64,000 bases of DNA from Acholeplasmataceae bacterium UBA6150 (GCA_002423145.1 DIUU01000003.1:1-64000), one strand, 5' to 3'; positions 9,019 to 17,522 are shown, counted from the stretch's first letter. Notes: generated by a model from the sequence alone, not told the origin. Program-made: numbers and translations.

Positions 9019-9610
9019 AGTGAATCTTATTGATCCAGATGGGAATTTTCCTTGGCTTATTTTGGTTGCCTTACTACTATTTACCCCAATAGGTGGTACA
9101 GCTTTGCAAGTCTCAACTTCAGTAATAAGTTATGCTGCTATTGCTATTCTGGCCATTTTTGATGAGGATATTCGAAACGATATGAATGCGATTAGTTGGA
9201 ATCCATTTAACACAAATGAAAATGCAGTCTTAATTTCTAAAAAAGTATCATTTTATAAAGGTGTTCCTATCTTTCGCACTACTTCAAATGGTCGATCAGG
9301 GTCATTTGGTGGGATATTTTTGACCAAAGGAAGTGACATAGACACATTACGACATGAGAGAGGTCATAACACTCAGTTGATGATGATGGGTATTGGTACA
9401 TACGGATTTACAGTCGGCATACCATCACCATTATATTTAGGTAAATGGGATAGAGCGGGTAATTATTATGGCGCTCCATGGGAAACAATGGCGGATATTC
9501 TAGGTGGTGTGATTAGCCGTTCACACTCAAATGATGAAATAAGAAATGCTTATAGTTATTATGCGATTAGATTATTTTGTTTTCCATTTACGTCATTATA
9601 TTGGAACTGA
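8768..9610 (+). CDS. Orphan RHS C-terminal cassette (tip C) with HERGH metallopeptidase-like tail
   Basis: This 280-aa frame consists of RHS core residues 1-85 followed by a different tail. The tail starts NLIDPDGN, has one or two hydrophobic segments (about 95-132) and then LRHERGHNTQ. His196, Glu197 and His200 fit the HExxH zinc-peptidase signature. A downstream Glu239 in PWETMADILGG could be the third ligand, with the E..AD arrangement seen in related HExGH proteins. It could be a peptidase toxin that crosses the membrane via its hydrophobic segment. No believable start signal precedes TTG 8768, so it is most likely a silent cassette. Two small membrane-linked genes follow. Confidence 0.8.
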   Translation: MVTYSYDAFGNTLNTTDTSGISLSIINPYRYRGYRYDLETGFYYLQSRYYNPQIGRFISPDSINYLNPMSNSGENLYTYTANNPVNLIDPDGNFPWLILVALLLFTPIGGTALQVSTSVISYAAIAILAIFDEDIRNDMNAISWNPFNTNENAVLISKKVSFYKGVPIFRTTSNGRSGSFGGIFLTKGSDIDTLRHERGHNTQLMMMGIGTYGFTVGIPSPLYLGKWDRAGNYYGAPWETMADILGGVISRSHSNDEIRNAYSYYAIRLFCFPFTSLYWN

Positions 9611-9625
9611 TTCGGGAGAGAATTT

Positions 9626-10120
9626 ATGAAGAAATTAATACTTTTTATAACATTGTTATTCACCCTTACTTTATTTGGATGTGTTTCAGATCCAAATACC
9701 TACTATTTTGATTCAAACATTTTATTGAATAATACAATCAAAATTGATCTTGTGTATTATCAAAATGATGCACCTCAAATGATAGTAGTTGATCAAAGTG
9801 ATTTTCCTAACTTTGAGTTTGGGAGTTCTACAGTTATTGAAACACTCGATTCATCGTTGTTAGAATCTTTCATTTTAGAACTTTCATTGATAACTTTTCA
9901 CATTCAAAATAAGAGTTCAAATTCTCCGGTAGGAAATACATTAATCCTTCATCAAACTAACGGCAATATGATTGTGATTTCGTGTACACTAATCGATGGT
10001 ATAGCATATAGTTTTGTTTCTACATTTGACTCAGATAGTCATTTTATAGAACATATCGCAAGATTTGCTGATCTTCCAAAATTTGATGAAATGTTGCAGA
10101 AGTATTTCAACTCGATATGA
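9626..10120 (+). CDS. Small lipoprotein, candidate immunity partner of tip C
   Basis: This 164-aa protein has a classic lipoprotein signal: MKKL, a hydrophobic run, then LFGC with Cys at residue 19. It should be anchored on the outer face of the membrane. The rest is mixed alpha/beta without a motif I recognise. A GGGAG site precedes the start, and the gene lies 15 bases after tip C. If tip C acts at the membrane or cell surface, a surface lipoprotein would be a sensible immunity protein. That is an inference from position and topology. Confidence 0.65.
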   Translation: MKKLILFITLLFTLTLFGCVSDPNTYYFDSNILLNNTIKIDLVYYQNDAPQMIVVDQSDFPNFEFGSSTVIETLDSSLLESFILELSLITFHIQNKSSNSPVGNTLILHQTNGNMIVISCTLIDGIAYSFVSTFDSDSHFIEHIARFADLPKFDEMLQKYFNSI

Positions 10121-10204
10121 GTTTTAAAAGAATATTAACTCAAGGTATCGAAGCATCATTCAATATAGCACTTGAAATTTTCTAAGGTAGATAAGAGGTA
10201 CTAA

Positions 10205-10888
10205 ATGACACTGAGACAAAAACTTATTTTGATGATTTCCATGTTGTTATTAATATTTAATTCAATTTTGTCGCCTATTCTTTTATTAAATCAATTAGAA
10301 CTATTGTCAATCATTATGTTTACGATTTTATTAGCACTTTCCGTTATTTTACTATATGCATTTTTTTGTGACTATACCAAAAATTACCCGATAAACGATA
10401 AAACTGAATACAATTTGAATTTGAAGACGGATTTAAATCTTATAAGGCATAACACGATATCGTTTGTTAGACTAACTAAAGGTTTATGGCAATGTTATGA
10501 ATTAAACATCAAAATGGATATGTCAGGCTATATGTTTCAAAAAACGTATATTAAGTCATTTATTACTAGGCAATTCCAGTTTGCCATTGTTAATAAAGAG
10601 AAACTACCGTTAAGAAGAATCCTTGAACCTTTAAATGTCAAACCTTGTTTTGAGATTAAAGAATTAAATATTGAGTTTATTTATGATAAAAAGATTTATC
10701 GTAAGTCCATAATAAAGGGCTATCAAACAAATGTCAGTTTCTTGATTGCAGAAATCATATCATCTAGGTATGGTATTCTTGGTTTAGGCGGAAAATCCGG
10801 ATCAAATCGACTCTATACTTATGAAAAAATCAGTGAAGATATTTATGAGATGGAAAAAATACCAAAACCGATCTTTATGAAGCGTTAA
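10205..10888 (+). CDS. Membrane protein of unknown function after tip C
   Basis: The 227-aa product has two N-terminal membrane helices (about residues 8-30 and 33-55), then a soluble domain of about 170 residues facing the cytoplasm or exterior. I do not recognise the family. A GAGGT site lies just before ATG 10205. It is the last gene of the RHS island and is followed by a strong bidirectional hairpin. It could be a second immunity gene or an unrelated accessory gene. Confidence 0.6.
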   Translation: MTLRQKLILMISMLLLIFNSILSPILLLNQLELLSIIMFTILLALSVILLYAFFCDYTKNYPINDKTEYNLNLKTDLNLIRHNTISFVRLTKGLWQCYELNIKMDMSGYMFQKTYIKSFITRQFQFAIVNKEKLPLRRILEPLNVKPCFEIKELNIEFIYDKKIYRKSIIKGYQTNVSFLIAEIISSRYGILGLGGKSGSNRLYTYEKISEDIYEMEKIPKPIFMKR

Positions 10889-10965
10889 AATAGAGTAAAT
10901 TCTAAGATTAAAATCATAAATTTTGTTGATCAACAATTTTGAAATTGTGATTGTATAAAAAAAAC

Positions 10966-10998
10966 GCACCCACATACCGGAATTCGAAATGTGGGTGC
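10966..10998. terminator. Bidirectional intrinsic terminator between the RHS island and pepT
   Basis: A perfect 10-bp stem (GCACCCACAT at 10966-10975 with ATGTGGGTGC at 10989-10998) has an A run before it and TTTCTC after it. It can terminate both the converging island transcript and pepT. Confidence 0.85.
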
Positions 10999-11018
10999 TT
11001 TCTCTATACGATTAAGAT

Positions 11019-12230
11019 TTATTTTGAAATGAGTTTAATGATTTCAATCATCACGTCAACGGCTTGTTCCATTTGTTGGATGCTCGCGAATTCAAAACGG
11101 CCATGGAAGTTAAATCCACCGGTACCTAAGTTTGGACAAGGTAGACCCATGAATGTTAATCTCGCACCATCAGTACCACCACGAATCGCTTCGCTATGTG
11201 GCGTTAATCCGACATTGGTAATCGCTTGTTTCGCAAGTTCAACAGGTGACATGTCGTGCTTCAATACTTCAAGCATATTGAAGTAGCTATCAGTAATCTT
11301 TAAGCTTACGGCTTCATAACCATATTTGTCATTCATAAAGGCGACCACACGTTTGAAGTCGTCTTTTTGTTTGTTGAATTTAACCATATCGTGGTTACGA
11401 ATGATATAGGATAGTTTCGCGAATTCTACAGAACCTTCGGTGTTACTTAAGTGATTGAACCCTTCATAACCTTCGGTATACGCAGGGTTATCAAATACGG
11501 GAAGAAGACTATGGAATTCAAATGCGAGGTGTTGAGCGTTGATCATCTTATGTTTAGAAGAACCCGGGTGAATGGATTTACCCACAAAAGAGACTCTCGC
11601 TGAAGCGGCGTTGAAGTTTTCATATTCAATCCCACCGATTAAAGACCCATCCGCGGTATAAGCGAATTTGGCTTTGAAGAAGTTTAAATCGAATAAATCA
11701 GCCCCACGGCCAATTTCTTCATCAGGGGTAAACCCAATGTAAATATCGCCATGTTCAAAGGGGTTCAATGCCATAATTTCAACCATGGACATGATTTCAG
11801 CGACCCCTGCTTTATCGTCAGCACCCAGCAAGGTGTTACCATCGGTGACGACTAAATCGTCCCCAACCACGTATTTTAAAGCGGTGAATTGTTTTGGATC
11901 CATCGATAAGGTATCGTTTAATTGAATGATCCCACCATCGTAGTTTTTAATAATACGCGGGTTCACGTGTGCGCCAGGTGCGTCAGGTGACGTATCCATG
12001 TGTGCGATGAAGCCGATGGGTGTGATGGGTCTTTGACTATTGGATGGGATTAAGCCATAGACATAGCCATGTTTGTCCATATAAGCATTCGAAACACCGA
12101 GTTCTAATAGTTCTTTGACCAATAGGTGTCCTAAGTCCTTTTGTTTTTCAGTCGAAGGACAAGTGTTTACCTCAGGGTCGGATTGTGTATCTATTTTGAC
12201 ATAAGTTAAAAAGCGATCTAATAAGTTCAT
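11019..12230 (-). CDS. pepT: Peptidase T, tripeptide aminopeptidase
   Basis: This 403-aa M20-family enzyme removes N-terminal residues from tripeptides in the cytoplasm and feeds amino-acid salvage. Visible zinc-site motifs are HMDTSPD (His77, Asp79), GADDKAG (Asp138-139), the catalytic TPDEEIGRG (Glu171-172) and YTADGS (Asp194). A C-terminal HGRFEF supplies a final histidine. I chose ATG 12230 because GGAGG lies 8 bases upstream; an in-frame start six codons earlier includes that site. The gene stands alone on the minus strand, divergent from the DUF2089/ABC operon and closed by the hairpin at 10966-10998. Confidence 0.95.
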   Translation of the reverse strand: MNLLDRFLTYVKIDTQSDPEVNTCPSTEKQKDLGHLLVKELLELGVSNAYMDKHGYVYGLIPSNSQRPITPIGFIAHMDTSPDAPGAHVNPRIIKNYDGGIIQLNDTLSMDPKQFTALKYVVGDDLVVTDGNTLLGADDKAGVAEIMSMVEIMALNPFEHGDIYIGFTPDEEIGRGADLFDLNFFKAKFAYTADGSLIGGIEYENFNAASARVSFVGKSIHPGSSKHKMINAQHLAFEFHSLLPVFDNPAYTEGYEGFNHLSNTEGSVEFAKLSYIIRNHDMVKFNKQKDDFKRVVAFMNDKYGYEAVSLKITDSYFNMLEVLKHDMSPVELAKQAITNVGLTPHSEAIRGGTDGARLTFMGLPCPNLGTGGFNFHGRFEFASIQQMEQAVDVMIEIIKLISK

Positions 12231-12299
12231 AGTGATAACCTCCACCATTCATTATAATACAAAAACCATTTTAAAACACGTAATCTCAAAATTCACATT

Positions 12300-12380
12300 A
12301 AAATCAAGTAATCCTAGTTTAAATCAATATAATCAATTCAAAAATCAATATAATCAATATCGAAATTAAAAATATTGATT
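12300..12380. promoter_or_regulatory. Phased 21-bp AT-rich repeats, putative operator array
   Basis: AAATCAATATAATCAAT occurs exactly at 12321-12337 and 12342-12358, 21 bp apart. A weaker copy (AAATCAAGTAATC) starts near 12301, and an inverted half (AATATTGATT) lies at 12371-12380. The spacing of two helical turns just upstream of the promoter at 12388 suggests cooperative binding of a regulator, perhaps the operon's own HTH protein. This is inference. Confidence 0.6.
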
Positions 12381-12387
12381 AAAAGTG

Positions 12388-12416
12388 TTGACAACATTTA
12401 AAAGACGTTGTAATAT
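12388..12416 (+). promoter_or_regulatory. Sigma-A-type promoter of the DUF2089/ABC exporter operon
   Basis: TTGACA (12388-12393), a 17-bp spacer and TAATAT (12411-12416) form a near-consensus promoter. The first gene starts only about 20 bases after the -10 box, so the leader is very short. Confidence 0.8.
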
Positions 12417-12435
12417 ATGGGTGTAGGTGATGAAA

Positions 12436-12789
12436 ATGAATAAGAAAAAAGCACTTGCACTTGTGGAAAGAGGACAAATTTCCGTAGGTGCCTACTTAGA
12501 TTTCAGAGAAAAAGCATTGAGCCGACCTTACAAATTTAAACCAGCGCGCGGATTTAGATTGGTATTCCTTAAAGGCAATCTCTTATTTCTAACACCAAAG
12601 ATTCCCTTCTGGACTTTCCGTTTCCTAGGTACATTCATCAAACGGATACCGTCAGGAGATCAAGTTCAATTCGAGTCATTCAATATCAATGAACTCATCC
12701 CATTATTAAAAACGATTGGTAAAAACAATCGACTCATCGGGGTCGAATCCCCCAAAGAAAACTTCCTATTTGAAATATGGGGCGTTTAG
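12436..12789 (+). CDS. Small protein of unknown function, first gene of the exporter operon
   Basis: This 117-aa basic protein has no recognised domain. The N-terminus (LALVERGQISVGAYLDFREKAL) resembles the short helical segment (G-E-L-T-x-E-E-A) found in the next genes. The centre (about 40-75) is hydrophobic and aromatic but broken by charged residues, so it may lie on the membrane rather than cross it. AGGTGAT precedes ATG 12436; GTG 12427 and ATG 12430 are less well placed. It may be a regulator or accessory part of the exporter system. Confidence 0.65.
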   Translation: MNKKKALALVERGQISVGAYLDFREKALSRPYKFKPARGFRLVFLKGNLLFLTPKIPFWTFRFLGTFIKRIPSGDQVQFESFNINELIPLLKTIGKNNRLIGVESPKENFLFEIWGV

Positions 12790-12801
12790 AAAGGATCACA
12801 C

Positions 12802-13170
12802 ATGAGAGACATAACCAAAGCATTTGAACTCATCGGCGCAGACTTAGTCGTCACCGAAATTCAAAGTAAAAAGAAAGACATTACCGTTCGAGGGGAATTC
12901 CAATTATCCAAATTCGATTACCTCACGAAAGAACAACAGTATTTCATCGAAGTCTTCATTAAAAACCAAGGGAACATCAAACAAATTGAAAAGGAACTTG
13001 GTATCTCATACCCAACCGTTAAAAAGAGTTTAGAAGAAGTCACTCAAGCTTTAGGGTATAAAGTAGAAGGTTCGAAAGACGATGAAAAACGCATCGATAT
13101 TTTTGAAAAGATTCGCAAAGGCGAACTTACGATTGAAGAAGCAGAATCACAACTTAAGAAACTAAAATAG
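12802..13170 (+). CDS. DUF2089-like HTH regulator
   Basis: This 122-aa protein has the DUF2089 signature: GEFQLSKFDYLTKEQQYFIEVFIKNQGNIKQIEKELGISYPTVKKSL in outline, a helix-turn-helix at about residues 50-90. The family usually starts with a CxxC zinc ribbon; here that part (1-28) has no cysteine. The C-terminus carries RKGELTIEEAESQLKKL, a SHOCT-like helical motif shared with the neighbours. It probably binds DNA, and a natural target is the repeat array at 12300-12380. It lies 12 bases after the previous gene and is co-transcribed with the exporter. Confidence 0.8.
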   Translation: MRDITKAFELIGADLVVTEIQSKKKDITVRGEFQLSKFDYLTKEQQYFIEVFIKNQGNIKQIEKELGISYPTVKKSLEEVTQALGYKVEGSKDDEKRIDIFEKIRKGELTIEEAESQLKKLK

Positions 13171-13179
13171 GTACACACC

Positions 13180-13305
13180 ATGGGACACGTTAAATTATAC
13201 GATTTAGTTACCAGGGGTGAATTGACACCAAAAGAAGCCGTGACCATCATAAAAAACAAGGAGACCAATTATGAACGACAAATTAAGAATATTAGAAATG
13301 CTTAA
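13180..13305 (+). CDS. Short SHOCT-like ORF of 41 aa, overlapping the next gene
   Basis: ATG 13180 opens a 41-codon frame that ends TAA at 13303-13305, 35 bases inside the next gene in another frame. The peptide contains LVTRGELTPKEAVTIIKNK, closely matching the helix motif in the flanking proteins (KGELTIEEAESQL and EGIISIDEADRLL). The ribosome-binding site is weak (AGGTA). It fills the gap between two genes of the operon. It is either a real mini-protein or the decayed N-terminus of another SHOCT-like protein. Confidence 0.5.
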   Translation: MGHVKLYDLVTRGELTPKEAVTIIKNKETNYERQIKNIRNA

Positions 13306-13657
13306 AGAAGGCATCATCTCGATTGATGAAGCTGACAGATTATTAAAAGCGCTTGAAAAAGAACCAGATAATGCAAAAGTAGAAGTCTTGGTACCGAAGT
13401 ATAAGACCGATCCAAAGAACTTGATGTTTAAAGTTAGAATCTTATCATCCGATGGTGATAAAGTAAATATCAATATTCCAGTAAAATTTGCGAAAACTGC
13501 CCTAAAGAGTGGTAAAATTAACTTTAGTGGTAAGTCAGATGTGATGGAAAACATCGACATCGAAGCCATCTTAGAAATGATCGAAGAAGGCGCTGTAGGC
13601 GATCTTGTCGATATCACTTCCGCGGACGGTGACGTGGTTAAAATCTGCATCGAATAA
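13271..13657 (+). CDS. SHOCT-like/YvlB-type protein
   Basis: This 128-aa protein begins with the SHOCT-like helix pair found in YvlB-type proteins (KLRILEMLKEGIISIDEADRLLKAL). A C-terminal domain (about 50-128) follows with the pattern LMFKVRILSSDGDKVNINIPVKFA, typical of the short DUF4097-associated family. Relatives often sit beside envelope-stress or export genes. AAGGAG lies 9 bases before the start. Position suggests it modulates the HTH regulator or the ABC exporter encoded next. Confidence 0.75.
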   Translation: MNDKLRILEMLKEGIISIDEADRLLKALEKEPDNAKVEVLVPKYKTDPKNLMFKVRILSSDGDKVNINIPVKFAKTALKSGKINFSGKSDVMENIDIEAILEMIEEGAVGDLVDITSADGDVVKICIE

Positions 13658-13679
13658 TTATAGAAACCAGGTATAGCAT

Positions 13680-15425
13680 ATGATTTTTGGAAAACACATC
13701 AATAAGTACTATCTCAAGTACGCGATTCCCTTCCTATTGGGAATCATCTCTTTACTGTACGTAGATTATGTTCAAATCGAAATTCCAAGAATCTTTGCGG
13801 GTATCATCGATAAATTAAGAGAAAGCACATTAACTAATCCAATCCTAAACGAGCTTGTCATCAGGCTCGTTTGGATTGTTTTAATTATGGTGGTTGGGCG
13901 TGTTTTATGGCGCGTATTTGTCTTTGGTTCAGCAAGATTCATTGAACATGATTTGCGCATGAGCATGTTTTTACACGCCGAAGCACTGGGTGTGGATTTT
14001 TATAAAGAACACAAAGTGGGTGGTTTAATGACCCACTTCATCAATGATCTTGAAGCCATCAGACAAGCGTTTGGTCCAGGGATTTTAATGTTATTTGACT
14101 CACTATTCTTGGGTACCATCGTCATCATTCGGATGACTCAGTTGTCTGGTGAAATGACATTAATCGCGGTTATACCACTCTCCCTCATGGGTGTGGTCGC
14201 GATGTTCATCATTAAAAAAATGCGAATGAAATACAAACTTAGACAAGACTCGTTTGAACACATGAGCGATTTCACCCAAGAATCATTCTCAGGTATCAAC
14301 GTCATTAGAGCGTTCGTTAAAGAAGTCAAAGAAGCGGTATTCTTCGCAGAAAAAAACGACGACTTTTATAAGAAGCATGTGGATTTTGTTAAGACCATGA
14401 TTTTGATCAATATCGTCATTACGGTATTCATCAACTTGACGATTTTAACCATCATCGCTTATGGGGCATGGATTGCGATTACATCGGATTTCACCCCAGG
14501 ACAACTCACAGAGTACTTCACTTTATTTACAACCTTAATTTGGCCTGTGATGGCCTTATCACAGTTCGCATCCATCCGTAGCCAAGGGGTTGCGAGCTAT
14601 AAGCGTATTCAAACATTCATGGATGCGAAAGTGACAGTTAAGGATGCAGGTAACACCCTGCCAAATCAAAAATTAGAAGGTAGAATTACTTTTAAAAACT
14701 TGGATTTCAGTTTTCCAGATGACCCGAATGGTAAGATTTTAAGCGATATTAGTGTATCGATTGAAAAGGGCGAAATGGTCGGTGTTTTAGGTCGAACCGG
14801 TAGTGGTAAGAGTACGTTCGTAGATTTGTTACTAAGACTACATAATGTAAAACCAGGAACACTTTATTTGGATGATTTTGACATCATGAATTTAGCCATT
14901 CATAACGTCAGAGACCAAATCGCTTATGTACCACAAGATAATTTCTTGTTTTCGGATACCATTTTGAATAACATTGGATTCTCTGAACCATCGATGACTG
15001 AAGACAAAGCCAGTCACTACGCGAAACTCGCCGATGTTCACGATAATATCGTAGATTTTACCTATGGGTATCAAACCGAAATTGGTGAACGTGGCGTTAC
15101 CTTATCTGGAGGTCAAAAACAAAGAATTTCAATTGCCAGAGCACTGGCGAAAGACGCACCGATATTGATATTGGATGATTCTGTTTCTGCGGTCGATACC
15201 AAAACCGAAGAATCGATCATTAAGCATCTAGAAGAGATTCGACAAGGCAAGACGACCATCGTCATTGCTCATCGAATATCGACCATCAAGAAAATGGATA
15301 AAATCATTTTATTAGACCAAGGTCATCTGTTAGACGTCGGGTCACATAGTGAATTATTATCGAGAAACACACTCTATCAAGAGATGGTTCGAAAACAAGA
15401 ATTAGAACATATGGTGGAGGGATAG
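13680..15425 (+). CDS. ABC exporter half-transporter, degenerate ATP site subunit
   Basis: This 581-aa type IV (multidrug/lipid) ABC exporter has six membrane helices (about 15-320) and a nucleotide-binding domain (about 340-575). Walker A (GRTGSGKST) and the signature (LSGGQKQRIS) are canonical. Walker B reads ILILDDS, with Asp in place of the catalytic Glu. In heterodimers of the TM287/288 and BmrCD type, this subunit carries the degenerate site and its partner the active one. The partner gene starts one base after its stop. Substrate is unknown; lipids or drugs are usual for the family. Confidence 0.92.
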   Translation: MIFGKHINKYYLKYAIPFLLGIISLLYVDYVQIEIPRIFAGIIDKLRESTLTNPILNELVIRLVWIVLIMVVGRVLWRVFVFGSARFIEHDLRMSMFLHAEALGVDFYKEHKVGGLMTHFINDLEAIRQAFGPGILMLFDSLFLGTIVIIRMTQLSGEMTLIAVIPLSLMGVVAMFIIKKMRMKYKLRQDSFEHMSDFTQESFSGINVIRAFVKEVKEAVFFAEKNDDFYKKHVDFVKTMILINIVITVFINLTILTIIAYGAWIAITSDFTPGQLTEYFTLFTTLIWPVMALSQFASIRSQGVASYKRIQTFMDAKVTVKDAGNTLPNQKLEGRITFKNLDFSFPDDPNGKILSDISVSIEKGEMVGVLGRTGSGKSTFVDLLLRLHNVKPGTLYLDDFDIMNLAIHNVRDQIAYVPQDNFLFSDTILNNIGFSEPSMTEDKASHYAKLADVHDNIVDFTYGYQTEIGERGVTLSGGQKQRISIARALAKDAPILILDDSVSAVDTKTEESIIKHLEEIRQGKTTIVIAHRISTIKKMDKIILLDQGHLLDVGSHSELLSRNTLYQEMVRKQELEHMVEG

Positions 15426-15426
15426 T

Positions 15427-17232
15427 ATGAAAGACTTTAAAGAAAATACCATTACCAAAACCGACTGGCAAATTGTTAAACGTTTGGTAAGCTATGCTAA
15501 ACCGTTCCAGAAGAATTTCATCATCGCTTCACTGATGATGATCTTAGATGTCGCAGCCTCATCGATTGGTCCCATCCTCATTGGCTATACGATTCAAATC
15601 ATCGATAGCAACCAAAGTGTTTCTGATAAGATGTTCAATTTCTTATGGATATCCATTCTATTTCTAGGCATTATCATCGGGGTATCCTTCATCATTTATT
15701 ATCAAAACTGGCTTTTACAAGAAGCTGGACAAAAGATTGTGTATGGCATTCGAAAGAATGTATTCAACCATATTCATAAGTTATCTAATGCACAAATCAA
15801 TCAAATTCCGGTAGGTAAACTTGTCACCCGTGTGAATAACGATACCAATACCTTATCCGAAATGTATTCATCGGTCATAGTGAATTTGATACGAAATATT
15901 TTAATGATGTTGACGTATTTAACCATCATGTTTGTCATCGATTTTCAAGCCACATTGATCATGTGTGTTGTATTCCCGTTTGTGTTCTTTTCAACCATGT
16001 TGTTCCGAAAGTTTTCAAGAAATGCTTACCGTAAAGTGAGAAACAATGTTTCAAACGTCAATGCATTTTTGTCTGAAAATCTCTCAGGGATGAGATTAAC
16101 TCAAATTTTTAACCAAGAGGAAAAGAAACAACAAGAATTCACAAAGCATAGTAAAAAATTAAGAAATTCCTATTTCAATGAATTGATGGTTTTCGCCATT
16201 TATCGACCACTCATGTATTTATTCTCGATGGCCGCAACCATCACTGTTCTATACTATTTCGCTTCCTCAATCATCGATATGACAGCGGCTGGCGCATCTA
16301 CAGCCAGTATCATTTTACGAGTCAGTTTATTGGTCATGATGTATCAATATGCCTCACAACTCTTTGAACCTGTTCAACAACTCGCTGAACAATTTAATGT
16401 GTTACAAAGTGCGATGGCATCCTCCGAGAAAATCTTTGACGTTCTGGATACCAAACCAGAGATCGAAGATGAGATGGACGCCATTAACCTGGATACATTT
16501 AGAGGCGAGATTGAATTCAAAAACGTATGGTTTAAATACGTTGAAGATGAATGGGTATTGAAGGATGTTTCCTTTAAAGTTAACCCTAACGATACAGTCG
16601 CCTTTGTTGGTGCAACCGGTTCGGGTAAAACCACCATCATGAGTTTGATTGTGCGAAACTATGATATTCAACAAGGAGAAATCTTGATTGATGGTATACC
16701 CATTAAAAAGATCAAACGCGCCAGTCTAAGAGCGAACATTGGTCAAATGCCACAAGATGTGTTCTTATTCACGGGTACCATTCAAAGTAATATCACACTA
16801 AATGACGAAACCATTTCAAGAGAAAGAGTCATTGAAGCGAGTGAATATGTCGGTGCGAATACGTTTGTGGATAAACTCGATGGTACGTATGATCACATGG
16901 TTAGAGAACGTGGAAACAACTTCTCAACGGGTCAAAGACAACTGCTCAGTTTCGCAAGAGCCTTGGTCTATGAACCCACGGTGATGATTTTAGATGAAGC
17001 GACCGCGAATATTGACTCAGAAACCGAAGCCTTGATTCAAACATCCTTAGAAAAGATGATGAAATTATCCACGATGCTGGTTGTCGCTCATAGATTGTCT
17101 ACTATCCAACACGCTGATAAAATTATAGTCATGCAAAAGGGTGAAATCAAAGAAGCAGGTACACACCAAGCTTTATTAAAACAAAAAGGATTGTATTATC
17201 ATTTATACGAACTACAATATCAAAAGAAGTAA
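15427..17232 (+). CDS. ABC exporter half-transporter, catalytic subunit
   Basis: This 601-aa partner of the previous gene has six membrane helices (about 35-330) and a nucleotide-binding domain (about 355-595). Walker A is GATGSGKTT and Walker B ILDEAT keeps the catalytic Glu, while the signature is altered to FSTGQRQ. Changed signature here plus Asp in the other Walker B fall in the same composite site, the hallmark of an asymmetric heterodimer. Overlap-free coupling (one base between genes) favours equal synthesis. Transcription probably ends at the hairpin at 17262-17323. Confidence 0.92.
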   Translation: MKDFKENTITKTDWQIVKRLVSYAKPFQKNFIIASLMMILDVAASSIGPILIGYTIQIIDSNQSVSDKMFNFLWISILFLGIIIGVSFIIYYQNWLLQEAGQKIVYGIRKNVFNHIHKLSNAQINQIPVGKLVTRVNNDTNTLSEMYSSVIVNLIRNILMMLTYLTIMFVIDFQATLIMCVVFPFVFFSTMLFRKFSRNAYRKVRNNVSNVNAFLSENLSGMRLTQIFNQEEKKQQEFTKHSKKLRNSYFNELMVFAIYRPLMYLFSMAATITVLYYFASSIIDMTAAGASTASIILRVSLLVMMYQYASQLFEPVQQLAEQFNVLQSAMASSEKIFDVLDTKPEIEDEMDAINLDTFRGEIEFKNVWFKYVEDEWVLKDVSFKVNPNDTVAFVGATGSGKTTIMSLIVRNYDIQQGEILIDGIPIKKIKRASLRANIGQMPQDVFLFTGTIQSNITLNDETISRERVIEASEYVGANTFVDKLDGTYDHMVRERGNNFSTGQRQLLSFARALVYEPTVMILDEATANIDSETEALIQTSLEKMMKLSTMLVVAHRLSTIQHADKIIVMQKGEIKEAGTHQALLKQKGLYYHLYELQYQKK

Positions 17233-17261
17233 ATAACTAAAATCACTCTATGTGATATGAT

Positions 17262-17323
17262 CCCCTTAAAGTAGACACTACAAATAATTAAAGTTTGTAG
17301 AAGTTTACCTAGAGGGGTTTTTT
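17262..17323 (+). terminator. Long imperfect hairpin with T tract after the exporter operon
   Basis: CCCCTTAAAGTAGAC... on the left pairs imperfectly with ...GTTTACCTAGAGGGG on the right (about 22 bp), and six T follow at 17318-17323. It works as a terminator. The arm sequence also resembles IS3-type ends, so it may derive from an IS relic. Confidence 0.7.
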
Positions 17324-17343
17324 CGTACATCAAACAAAGCCTA

Positions 17344-17480
17344 TTTTTTCATTTATTTTCGAAGATATTGTCACTTTTTTGATATTTACTGATAAAACAT
17401 TATATCTAGTTAATTTTTACACAAATACATCTAGTATTAAAAGTTTATATATGATAGGATTTAAAATAGATTATGTGTGG
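17344..17480 (+). repeat. RHS upstream (promoter) region, copy 1
   Basis: About 135 bp in front of the complete RHS gene is nearly identical to 24895-25030, with scattered single-base changes. It should hold the promoter; TTGATA about 16 bases before TATATC, and a later TATGAT, are candidates I cannot separate. Confidence 0.8.
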
Positions 17481-17522
17481 TTGTGTATAAGAAGTATTAT
17501 GTAATTCATGAAGGGAGATATT

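Noticed and set aside
10951..11286. Plus-strand ORF of 111 aa
   Set aside because: It runs antisense to pepT over the terminator; pepT is certain.
17262..17323. A second IS remnant
   Set aside because: The arms resemble IS ends, but no transposase fragment is present; a terminator explains it.
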